Assembly (NCBI RefSeq): GCF_042767895.1
Contig: NC_091565.1
Location: 3,663,552 to 3,676,051 of the forward strand
Reading direction: 5' to 3'
Length of the DNA stretch: 12,500 bases
Source: Penaeus vannamei
Lineage: Eukaryota > Arthropoda > Malacostraca > Decapoda > Penaeidae
Of this stretch, positions 1 to 8,600 are shown in pieces. The notes beneath the pieces were generated by a model that was given only the letters and a program-made list of their open reading frames with translations, searched no databases and had not been told where the DNA came from. The translations under genes were made by a program, and so were the position numbers. The first letter of the stretch is position 1. Every line of letters starts with the position of its first letter.

Positions 1-54
1 AAAAGGAATGGAGTGGAGGCTAGGGGTGGAATGCAAGGGTGATGGAGGATAAGG

Positions 55-345
<291 letters not shown>

Positions 346-660
346 AAAACGAACCATATAAAATAATATTATTGAGCTTCACTGACCCAAACTATTCCTT
401 AAAAGACAAACCTAATCTGGAAATGTCTTAAAATGAATCACCTGTCTTTAAGAAGTGAAATGCCCTTTCTTTTTCTTTTGTGATGAAGAGAAAAGAAAAG
501 AAAGAGATGGAACTGATAAAGTTTTTTTTTTTTTCGTTTTATCTGTTTTCTTAAGTATTTGTATATTTGAGGTTTTGAGTTTTGATCATTTTTGGAAATG
601 TATTTTCTTAAATTTCTTTGATTGAAATTTCCGTCTTCTTAAATTGTATTTATAATGTGA
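346..660. other. AT-rich non-repetitive DNA, no gene seen
   Basis: AT-rich sequence without a consistent period. It includes a purine clump near 483-508 and a T run at about 522-534. I see no open frame with protein-like composition and no splice-site pair enclosing one. It most likely belongs to the intron or upstream DNA of the exon that begins at 1179. Confidence 0.6.
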
Positions 661-1103
661 CTTGTTGTTTTTTATTGTTGTTGTCGTTGTTATCATTTTT
701 ATTATTAATGATAATCATAATGATACTATTATTGTTATTATTATGATTATTATCATTGTCATTTTTACTATTTATGTTACTACTGTTGTTAAATAATTAT
801 TATGAATTCTATTATCATTATCATTATAATTTTTGTTATCATTATTATCATTATTATTACTTTCATCATTACTATCATTACTAAAATTATTACTATTATT
901 GTTGTTAGTGCTGTTATCATAATTGTTACATTATCATCATAATTATCAGTATTATTTTATTATCATTATTATTATTACTATTATCGTTAGTAGTAATAGT
1001 TGTAATAATATCAAAATTAACATTATCATCATCATCATTGTTGTTATCATTAAAATTGTTATTATTACCATTGCTTTTAGCATCTTTATCATCATCATCG
1101 CTA
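661..1103. repeat. Degenerate ATT/ATC trinucleotide field
   Basis: About 440 bases dominated by ATT, ATC, GTT and ACT triplets on the + strand (TTATTATCATTATT-like text) with very little G. The three-base phase drifts, so this is an old, decayed trinucleotide array and not a perfect microsatellite. The Ile/Asn-rich frame around 923-1111 is a translation of the array and carries no protein-like features. The field ends about 75 bases before the exon's 3' splice site, so it lies in the upstream intron if the exon is internal. Confidence 0.85.
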
Positions 1104-1178
1104 TCCCCTAATTACCTCCACTGCCTCACCCTCCTCCTTGGCCTTCTCCGCCGCCTCCTGACGCGCCTCTCCCGGCAG
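1104..1178 (+). other. Polypyrimidine tract and 3' splice site (AG at 1177-1178)
   Basis: A C/T-rich stretch leads into TCCCGGCAG, with the AG at 1177-1178 followed by GTTCGGTGG. Two branch-like motifs are visible: CTAAT at about 1108-1112 and CTGAC with its A at 1161. The first lies at a large and the second at a short but possible distance. Composition switches here from AT-rich triplet repeat to CpG-rich coding DNA. An in-frame TAA at 1109-1111 closes the downstream frame upstream, with no in-frame ATG between it and the exon, which favours a splice acceptor over a translation start. Confidence 0.7.
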
Positions 1179-2327
1179 GTTCGGTGGACCCGCGGAAGGT
1201 GGTGGCGAACCTGGAGCACACGATCACCAGTCTCTTCACTTACCTCACCTCCAACTCCCCCCCGCCGCCCTCCGACGCCCCGAGAACCCCCCCGAGGGCG
1301 CTCTCCGATGGCGAGGCCGCGCCCCCCGCCTGCTCTCCGGCCTCCACGCCGCGGGAGGGCGACGGCTCGTCCGCCCACGGCAGCCTCAAGTCCTCGCGGG
1401 CGCTGCGACTCGACCTGACGGGGCACCGGTCTCCCCCGCTTCCTCCGGCTCACCCTCACCAGCCTCCTGCGGGGGGCGTCTTCGTGTCCCTCGCCGACGA
1501 CGCGCCTCCGCCGCTGCCTCGCCGCGGCCCGCCGCCCTTCCACCTCTCGTCGAGCTCGGACCTCTCGTCGCCGTCTCTGGAGAAGAGGTTCTGCCCGTCG
1601 GCGGCGTCGTCGGCGGCCTCGCCCCCGCCGCGCCTCTCCCTCGCCAGCCGCTCCTCCGCCAGGGCGTCGCCGTCGCCCTCCGGCTGGGCGAGCGAGGCCC
1701 CGCCCGGCGCCAGGGACCGGAAGTCCGTGAGCCGCGGCTCCGTGGCCTCGAAGGCGTCCAGCGACATCGAGCTGGTGAGCCTCGGCCGCGGGGAGCGAGG
1801 CGACGCGCCCTGGCCCTCGAGCCCCGACGCCGAGGAGCGCCTGCGCGCCGTCCCGAGGAGGACCAACGCCAGCCCGCGCGCGCTCGACCGACGGAACGGA
1901 ATGCTGGTGGCCGCGGGCGCCGGCGCCGCTCTCGAGGGGGACGGCGCCCCCGCGCCCGTCGGCGAGCAGAATGAGGGCAGGAGGACCCCGGAGGAGTACC
2001 AGGCGAGGATCCCCGACGCCCCTCCCGCCTCTGGAGGAGGGGGAGGAGGGGGAGGGCGAGAGCGGGGGAGAGGAGGCTCAGTCGAGAGCCCGCGACGACC
2101 CTCCAAGGAGGACCTCGCCAAGATGGCCGCCTCGAGGCTCTCCCTCCAGGCCTCGCTCCGGGGCGGCCGCGCCAGCCACGACCACCACTACTCCGAGATC
2201 GACATGTACGACGTCGAGGGCGCCCCCGACGGCGGCGAGGAGAGCACCACCAGAACCGCCTCCGCCAACACCAACTCCAGCGCCACGCTCCCGAGGGCGC
2301 CGCCGCCCGTGCCTCCGCATACTGAAG
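1179..2327 (+). CDS. Internal coding exon (phase 1-1) for a disordered Pro/Ser/Arg-rich scaffold- or signalling-like protein, partial
   Basis: A GC- and CpG-rich open frame of 382 complete codons, read from TCG at 1181, between an AG acceptor and an AAG/GTGAGC donor. I do not recognise the gene. Counting the GTG at 1184 as residue 1, residues 1-22 are a short helix-like hydrophobic stretch (KVVANLEHTITSLFTYL). The rest looks disordered: PPPP near 26-29, a proline cluster near 83-96, PPPLPRRGPPP near 106-116 (fits the PxxPxR SH3-ligand pattern), many Ser-Pro and RxxS sites, eight Gly near 284-291, HHYSEIDMYDVEG around Tyr336 and Tyr342 (YxxI-type, possible SH2-binding), and RAPPPVPP near the end (RxxPxxP pattern). 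There is no signal peptide or membrane segment. The first in-frame ATG lies about 240 codons in, so this is an internal exon. A role as the tail of an adaptor, GAP/GEF or adhesion receptor is inference only. Long minus-strand frames inside it are GC-driven shadows. Confidence 0.75.
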
Positions 2328-2333
2328 GTGAGC
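2325..2333 (+). other. 5' splice donor, AAG/GTGAGC
   Basis: AAG followed by GTGAGC is a near-consensus donor, with the exon ending at 2327 and the intron starting at 2328. It splits a codon after its first base. The acceptor side leaves two bases of a codon, so both boundaries are phase 1. If unspliced, the frame reads only eight more residues and meets TAA at 2351-2353. Confidence 0.8.
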
Positions 2334-2624
2334 TCAGCTGTTTGCTCTCGTAATCATCCTTCAATTTTCTTGCAGTCTGTGATTCTTTTTTGTTCATGCA
2401 TCTTACACTTTCATGAAACACACACACACACGCACACGCCCACCACCACACACTCACACGCACACCCGTCCGTTCTCACACTCGTGCACTTACCTCTATT
2501 AAACGGACGAAACGGCCGCCAAGAGAAAAAAATGTTTATACCGACGCTAATTTGAAAGCGTAAAATCTACTGCGTCTGTCTGTTTACGTCCTCTGATGAG
2601 CTGCAAACTCGTCGCGAAGTAGCA
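2334..2624. other. Intron start with CA-rich patch (2417-2467), no gene seen
   Basis: Mostly unique sequence just inside the intron. A short imperfect (CA)n, with CGCACA and CACCAC variants, occupies about 2417-2467. An ATTAAA hexamer sits at 2498-2503, 145 bases after the retained-intron stop codon. It could serve as a weak polyadenylation signal if the donor were skipped, though one hexamer in AT-containing DNA is weak evidence. No open frame here looks like protein. Confidence 0.6.
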
Positions 2625-2949
2625 GGGGATTAAGGGGGATTAGGGAAGGGGTGGGATTAGGCGAATCGGGGGAAGGGGAGAGGAGACGAAAAAGGGACAG
2701 AAAGAGAGAGAGAGACAAGAGGAGGGGGGGGGGGTAAAGAAGGAGGGGGAAGGATCGGAGTGAGAGAGGGAGCGAGAGAGAGAGAGAAAAGAGAGAGAGG
2801 GAGGGAGAGAGAGAGAGAGAAACAGAGAAGGAGGGAGAAAGAGAGAGAGTGGGGGGAGAGAGAGAGAGAGAAAGGGGAGAAAGAGAGAGATAGAATATAG
2901 CGGAGGAGGAAGAGAGAGAGAGAGAGAGGAAGCGAGGGAGGAGAAAGAA
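2625..2949. repeat. Polypurine tract, GA/GGGA-rich, with G-run clusters
   Basis: The + strand is nearly all purine for about 325 bases, mixing GAGAGA blocks with GGGGA and AGGAGG. Two G-rich spots stand out: 2625-2654, with G runs of 4, 5, 3, 4 and 3 spaced by short A/T loops, and a run of about ten G near 2725-2735. The Ser/Leu/Pro frames on the minus strand are CTCTCC translated and are not genes. Confidence 0.9.
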
Positions 2950-3025
2950 ACACACACACATACGTCTCAGACACATTTAGATGCACATATATGCATATTC
3001 CTTTGTGCATTTGTGTACATTGGTT
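2950..3025. other. Short spacer with CA patch and small dyad at a purine-to-pyrimidine switch
   Basis: A short CA run (about 2950-2960) is followed by unique AT-rich text. ATGCACA at 2981-2987 is the reverse complement of TGTGCAT at 3004-3010, and the loop contains the 10-bp palindrome ATATGCATAT at 2989-2998. The segment separates a purine domain on its left from a pyrimidine domain on its right. Confidence 0.6.
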
Positions 3026-3880
3026 CCTCTCTCTCCGTCTCACTCTCTCCTTCCCTTCCTCACTTTCTCTCGCCCTTCTCCTCCTCTCCCACCCTTCCTC
3101 TCCTTCCCTCTCACCCTTCCTCTCCTTCAGTCTCTATCTTCCTCTTGCCCCCTCCCACCTCTCCTGTCCTCCCCTCTCATTCTTCCTCTCTCTCCCTCTC
3201 ACTCTCTCCTTCCCTTCCTCACTTTCTCTCACCCTTCTCCTTCTCCTCTCCCATCCTTCCTCTCCTTCCCTCTCACCCTTCCTTTCCTTTCCTTAAGTCT
3301 CTCCCTTCCTCTTCTCCTCTCTCACCTCTCACCTCTCCTCTCCTCCCCTCTCACCTCTCCTCTCCTCCCCTCTCATTCTTCCTCTCTTTCCCTCTCACCT
3401 CTCCTCTCCTCCCCCTCTCACCTCTCCTCTCCTCCCCTCTCACCCTCTCCTCTCCTCCCCTCTCACCCTTCCTCTCTCCTCCCCTCTCACCTCTCCTCTC
3501 CTCCCCTCTCACCCTTCCTCCTCTCCTCTCTCCTCTCCTCCCCTCTCTTCTCCTCCCCTCTCATTCTTCCTCTCTTTCCCTCTCACCTCTCCTCTCCTCC
3601 CCTCTCACTCTTCCTCTCCTCCCCTCTCACCCTTCCTCTCCTTCCCTCTCATTCTTCCTCTCTTTCCCTCTCACCCTTCCTCTCCTCCCCTCTCCCTTTC
3701 CTCCCCTTCCCTCCCACCCTTCCTCTCCTCCCCTCTCACCCTTCCTCCCCTTCCCTCTCAATCTTCCTCCCCTTCCCTCTCAATCTTCCTCCCCTTCCCT
3801 CTCAATCTTCCTCTCCTTCCTTTCCACCCCTTCTTCTCCCTCTCCTTCATTTTCTCCCTCTCCTTCCCTCTCTCTCTCAC
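3026..3880. repeat. Polypyrimidine minisatellite, 22-bp unit with apparent ~159-bp higher-order copy
   Basis: About 855 bases of almost pure C/T on the + strand. The core unit is 22 bp, starting CTCACCTCTCCTC and ending CTCCCCT. Successive units begin at 3328, 3350, 3372 and 3394. Variant units start CTCATTCTTCC or CTCACCCTTCC. In the left part a block beginning near 3027 recurs near 3186 (a marker A at 3042 and 3201, offset 159), including a shared AGTCTCT landmark. The tract ends in CTCTCTCTCAC near 3880. Long Ser/Leu/Pro frames run through all phases because there is little A or G to make stops, so they are not proteins. Confidence 0.92.
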
Positions 3881-3966
3881 ACACTCCAACAACAACCTGC
3901 TTTTATTAGACTTCAAATCTTTTGCGTCCTTCATAAAGAAATTCACATACATTCCTCTCGCACACG
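3881..3966. other. Unique spacer at a pyrimidine-to-purine switch
   Basis: About 85 bases of mixed composition, starting with CACTCCAACAACAACC and containing no repeat period. It separates the pyrimidine minisatellite from the purine minisatellite that follows. No gene or known element is visible. Confidence 0.55.
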
Positions 3967-4441
3967 GATGAAAGGGAGGAAGATAGGGAAAGGGAGGGAG
4001 AAAGGGAGGAAAGAAGGGAAGGGAGATAAAGGGGAGGAAGGAAGGGAAGGGAGATAAAGGGGAGGAAGGAAGGGAAGGGAGATAAAAGGGAGAAGGTAGG
4101 GAAGGGAGAAAGGAATGGGAGGGAGATAAAATGGGATAAGGAAGGGAAGGGAGATAAAAAAGAGGAAGATAGGAGAAGGTAGGGAAGAAGGGAGAAAGGT
4201 ACGTAAGGGAGGAAGGAAAGGAAAGGAGATAAAAGGGAGGAATTAAGTGAAATTAGATAAAAGGGAGGAAGGAAGGGAAAGGGGATAAAGGGAGGAAGAA
4301 AGCGAAGGGAGATAAAAGGGAGAAAGAAAGCACAGGGAGATAAAAGGGAGGAAGAAAGCACAGGGAGATAAAAGGGAGGAAAGAACGGAAATAGGAAAGG
4401 ACGAATGATAAAGGAAGGAAACAAAAGGAGAGAGAGAGAGA
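3967..4441. repeat. Polypurine minisatellite, 28-bp unit with GATAAA landmark
   Basis: Nearly all purine on the + strand, with a recurring GAGATAAA landmark. The A of GATAAA falls at 4026, 4054, 4082, 4126, 4154, 4285, 4312, 4340 and 4368, so the spacing is mostly 28 bp (27-28). Between landmarks lie GGGAGGAAGGAAGGGAAGG-type purines. The last copies share a diagnostic AAAGCACAGGGA variant, showing local homogenisation. A short GA run closes the tract near 4430-4441. Confidence 0.9.
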
Positions 4442-4500
4442 CTCGGTGTGTTTCATTTTTCCTGCTTTATCAATTTGTTTCGAGAATGTGACGCAGACGG
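4442..4500. other. Unique 59-bp island inside purine DNA
   Basis: A short block of mixed-composition sequence (TCGGTGTGTTTCATTTTTCC onward) between two purine domains. No repeat, dyad or coding signal is evident. Confidence 0.5.
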
Positions 4501-4800
4501 ATAAGAGGAAGGAAGAGAGGGAAAGGGGAGGAAGGGAGGAAAGGAGAGAAAGAAGAAAGGAAAGAAGGGAGATAGAGAGAGAAGGGGATAGAAGAGAAAG
4601 GGAGGAAGGAAAAGATAGAAAGGAAGGAAGGAGGGAAGGAAGGAAAGAAAGGAGGGAGGTTGGAAAGGAGAGAAAGGGAGAAAGGAAGGAAGGGAGAAAG
4701 GAAGGAAGAAAGAAAGAGAGAGAGAGAGAGAGATGAAACGAGAGAGCGAGCGAGATAGATAGACAGATAGATAGAGAGATAGACAGACAGACAGATATAA
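4501..4800. repeat. Polypurine tract grading into (GA)n and GATA/GACA
   Basis: GGAAGGAAGAGAGG-type purines run to about 4708, followed by a short (GA)n at about 4709-4733 and then GAGCGAGCGAGATAGATAGACAGATAG text to 4800. This repeats the GA-then-GATA order seen at 59-345, which suggests a recurrent way these loci grow and decay. Apparent Lys/Arg/Glu frames on + and Ser/Leu frames on - are repeat translations. Confidence 0.88.
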
Positions 4801-5220
4801 AGCGAGAAGAACAGCATGAGATAAAAAATACTGAAGTTTAAAGTTAAGTAAAAAGTAATAAACAGATAAATATATATAATAAAAATAACAAAAATACAGA
4901 TATCTTAATATCAGCATCACAACTGAAATACAAGACCACTTATCTAATGAATCCTTCTCTAATTAATGAACATAATTAGTCATTCGATATGATTACTTAA
5001 ACTTCATGCTTTTACTTCAGAAAATATTCATTGTACAAGCGTCCAGGTCAGCTACAAGTGGTGTATGCAACATTGCACGATATGAGAACGTTATGTATCT
5101 GCAATAACAAGAAAAGTATGAAGAAGTGGAGATGAATAAGGGGAAATATATTAAATGGATGATGATGGATTTAGAAAGATAAGTAGAAGGAATGTGTATA
5201 TGTATATACATACATATAAA
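4801..5220. other. AT-rich unique DNA, no gene seen
   Basis: About 420 bases of A-rich to mixed non-repetitive DNA. It contains runs such as ATAAATATATATAATAAAAA (about 4865-4884) and ends in TGTATATGTATATACATACA near 5195-5215. I found no protein-like frame with plausible splice sites and no RNA gene. It may be one of the few stretches here usable as unique mapping sequence. Confidence 0.55.
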
Positions 5221-5626
5221 CAAACAAACGCATTCATACACAGCCACACACACAACAGAACTCTCCTTACATACACACAAAGACACACAAGCAGACACAA
5301 ACACACGCAAACACACAAACAAAAATACACAAGCAGACACAAAATCACGCAAACACACAAGCAGACACAAACACACGCAAATACACACACAAACACGCAA
5401 ACACACGCACAAGCACACACAAGCACACACAAGCACACGCAAACACACACAAACGCACGTAAACACACACACACAAGCAGACGCAAACACACGAAAACAC
5501 ACGCAAACACACACAAACACACAAACACACGCAAACACACACACAGACACACACTAACACACATAAACACACACGAACACACACACAAACACACACAAAC
5601 ACCCACAAACACCCGCAAACAAACAC
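5221..5626. repeat. ACACAAAC/ACACGCAA minisatellite (CA-derived)
   Basis: About 400 bases built from CACAAACA, CACGCAAA and AAGCAGACACAAA modules on the + strand with almost no T. The AAGCAG landmark occurs at 5289, 5331 and 5359 (offsets 42 and 28), so units are multiples of short CA-based modules. Both the Thr/His-rich + frames and the Cys/Val-rich - frames are translations of this text and lack any domain. Confidence 0.9.
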
Positions 5627-5876
5627 GTATCCTCACTAGACAAAACAACGATGCCAGATCCCTATGTGTCCGCAGGTGCCATGTGGAAGACTTGACTGCA
5701 TGTAATTCCTTATTAACTCGGTTTGGTTCTTCCTTGGGTGCGGTGACTTGGTGGGAGATGTTGGTGAAGAAAGAGAGAGAAGGAGAAGGGGTGGGATGAA
5801 GAGAGGGATGGAAAGGGTGGGAGGGAAGGGGGTATGTATACAGATACACACCCATATACATACACATGCATACACA

Positions 5877-5880
<4 letters not shown>
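5627..5880. other. Unique segment, then short purine and TACACA patches
   Basis: 5627-5769 is mixed-composition, non-repetitive sequence. A minus-strand frame crosses 5636-5760 with ordinary-looking composition, but it only joins repeat-encoded frames at both ends and shows no recognised motif. 5770-5830 is a short G/A-rich patch. 5831-5880 is ATACACA-type text leading into the compound microsatellite. Confidence 0.5.
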
Positions 5881-5967
<87 letters not shown>

Positions 5968-5976
5968 ACACACGCG
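5881..5976. repeat. Compound microsatellite (CT)19 (CA)n
   Basis: A perfect (CT)19 at 5881-5918 abuts, after AA, a near-perfect (CA)n to about 5976 with one CATACA interruption and a CGCG end. CT mirror repeats favour triplex and alternating CA/CG favours Z-DNA, so two non-B-prone tracts sit side by side. Confidence 0.96.
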
Positions 5977-6040
5977 CATGAGTCTGATGAGTAATGATTA
6001 TCTCCCAACAAGTATGATGCTGAGAGTTGAATGTTGCAGT

Positions 6041-6565
<525 letters not shown>

Positions 6566-6580
6566 AAAGAAAGAAAAACC

Positions 6581-6768
6581 GATAGACGGACAGATAGATT
6601 GACATAGACAGATAGCCATAGATAAATAGATATATGGATAAATAGATAGATAGATAGATAGACAGATAGATAGATAGATATATGGATAGATAGATAGATA
6701 TATGGATAGATAGATAGATAGATAGACAGATAGATAGATAGATAGATGGATAGGTAGATAGATATATG

Positions 6769-6858
<90 letters not shown>

Positions 6859-7255
6859 GAAAGAGAGAGATAGAGTTTGATCGATAGATAGAGAGAGAGA
6901 CAGATAGAGGAAAGAGAGACAGAATAGACAAACAGATAGATAGCTAGGCAAATGAATAGAATAGTAGACGTAAGGATAGACAGTCAGACCCAGATAGATA
7001 GGTGAGACAAATAAACATGTAGATAGATAGAGATGGATAGATAGGCATAGGCAGATACATATAGATAGATAGCTAGACGGACAAATAGATAGATATAGTG
7101 ATAGATAGATAGATAGACAGACAAATAGATAGATAGATTGATAGATAGATAGATAGATAGATAGATAGACAGACAGATAGATAGATAGAGACAGGGAAAG
7201 GTATACATATAGAGAGATAGGAATAGGAAGATAGATAGATAGATAGATAGATAAA
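6581..7255. repeat. (GATA)n tetranucleotide field with GACA and TATGGATA variants
   Basis: About 675 bases of GATA repeats. The cleanest runs are about 6770-6857 and 7130-7170, with GACAGATA and GATATATGGATAGATA variants interspersed and a more decayed section at about 6860-7010 that includes GA runs. The variant GATATATGG recurs several times in 6628-6770, indicating unit-level duplication. The Ile/Tyr/Leu/Ser frames on the minus strand are its translation. Confidence 0.93.
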
Positions 7256-7436
7256 CAGGGGGATAGAGATGGAAAGTTAGATTTTCAGAAAGGTAGACAA
7301 ATGAACATAGAGAGGAAGAGAAGAATGAAAGAAAATGAGAAGAAAAAAACAATAAAGAAGAAAAAGTAGAATTAAAACTCGAGATTGCAACATTTGGCAA
7401 CGATTACCGGATGAGATGTTGCAAAAAAATCGGACT
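7256..7436. other. Spacer with 9-bp inverted repeat at a purine-to-pyrimidine switch
   Basis: A/G-rich text to about 7372 is followed by a short unique patch. TTGCAACAT at 7385-7393 is the perfect reverse complement of ATGTTGCAA at 7416-7424, with a 22-nt loop. Purine-rich DNA lies to the left and more than 1.1 kb of pyrimidine DNA to the right. Confidence 0.65.
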
Positions 7437-8600
7437 GTTTTTCCTCCTCTTTTCTCTCTCTCTCTTTCTCGCCTTTTCTCTTCTCGTCCTTCTCCCTCTC
7501 CCTTCCTTCCATTTGTTTTCCTTTTTTTCTTTATTTTCTCTATATTCTTCGCTTGTTTTTTTTTTTTCTTCTCTCTCCTACTCTTTCTTTCGTCCATTTA
7601 TTTTTTTCCTTTCTTCTTCCTCGCTTTTAATCCTTCGTCTCTTCCTCCGTCTCCCTTACTCCTTTCTGTTCCTATTTTATTTCTTTTATCTTCTCTTCCA
7701 TCTCCTTTTCTTCGTTGTTCCTTTTTTCTCTTTCACGTGTTTTTCTTCTTCTCCTCTATGTCTTTTTTCTTCTTCGCCTTTTCTCCTTTTCCCCTTCCTT
7801 CTGTGTCTTTTCTTCTTTTTCATTTTTTTCTTTTTTTCTTCTCCCTCTCCCTTCTTCTTTCACTTCTTTCAAATTTCTTCTTTATCCGTTCTCTTTTTCT
7901 TTCTTCTTCTTGTCATTTTTTCTCCTTCTCCGTCTTTCTACTTTTCTTCAGTTCCTTTATCTTCTTCCTGTTTTTTTTCTTCTTCTCCTCCTCCTACTCT
8001 CTTTTCTCTTTCATTTCCCATATTTTCTTATTCCTTCCGCTTTTTTTCCTTCTTTCTTTTTCTCTTCTTCCCCTCCCTTTCCCTTTTCTCTTATTTGTTA
8101 CTCGTTTTAATTCTTTACTTCTGCTTCTCCCCCTTCTTTTGTCTTCTTTTCTCTTCTTTCCCCCTTCTCTTCTTCTTTTCTCACTTCCTTCTCATCCTTT
8201 CCTCTTCTTCTTCTCTCTCTTCCTCTTTCTCCTCCTCCCTTTCCTCTTCCTATTCTTACTCTCTCTCTTCCTCTTTTCTTCCTCCTTCCTCTTCCTATTC
8301 TTACTCTCTCTCTTCCTCTTTCTCCTCCTTCCCTTCCTCTTCCTATTCTCACTCTCTCTCTTCCTCTTTCCCCTCCTGCCCTTCCTCTCCCTATTCTTCC
8401 TCTCTCTCTACCTCCCCTTCCTCTCTCTCTTCCTCTTCTCATCCTCCCATTCCTTTTCCTATTCTTCCTCTCCCTCCTCCTCCCCTTCCTCTTCCTATCC
8501 TTCGTCTCTCTCTTCCTCCTTCTCCTCCTCCTCCTCTTCCTCTCCCTATTCTTCTTCTCTCTCTTCCTCTTTCTCCTCCTTTCCATTTCTCCTATCATAT
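7437..8600. repeat. Polypyrimidine domain with ~48-bp minisatellite at 8206-8590
   Basis: T/C-only text on the + strand for about 1.16 kb. It starts as irregular TTTTCTTCTTC and becomes periodic in the right third, where the TTCCTATTCTTACTCTCTC landmark recurs. Its TATTC/TATCC anchor falls at 8251, 8296, 8344, 8392, 8460, 8496 and 8547, mostly 45-51 bp apart. The ~400-residue Phe/Ser/Leu frames in two + phases arise because stops need A or G in the right phase, and neither resembles a membrane protein family. Confidence 0.9.

Noticed and set aside
1184..1186. GTG as a translation start for a 389-residue protein
   Set aside because: GTG is not a normal eukaryotic nuclear start, and the sequence just upstream is a polypyrimidine tract with an AG acceptor. 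An internal exon explains it better.
1112..2463. Several long minus-strand open frames opposite the exon
   Set aside because: They overlap a better-supported + strand exon with good splice sites. Stop codons are rare in both directions in such GC-rich DNA, and the minus products are Arg/Gly/Pro-rich without motifs.
2625..2654. Telomere-like TTAGG/TTAGGG sequence
   Set aside because: Only a single TTAGGG occurs among variable G runs. There is no tandem TTAGG array as expected for an arthropod telomere.
2981..4057. Ser/Leu/Pro-rich frames of about 300-358 residues in the pyrimidine minisatellite
   Set aside because: Two + phases are open over the same stretch because C/T text rarely makes stops. 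Composition follows the DNA repeat and no domain is present.
5636..5760. Possible short minus-strand exon in the unique segment
   Set aside because: The frame is open for only about 40 codons of ordinary composition. I recognise no motif and no convincing splice-site pair, so it cannot be told from chance.
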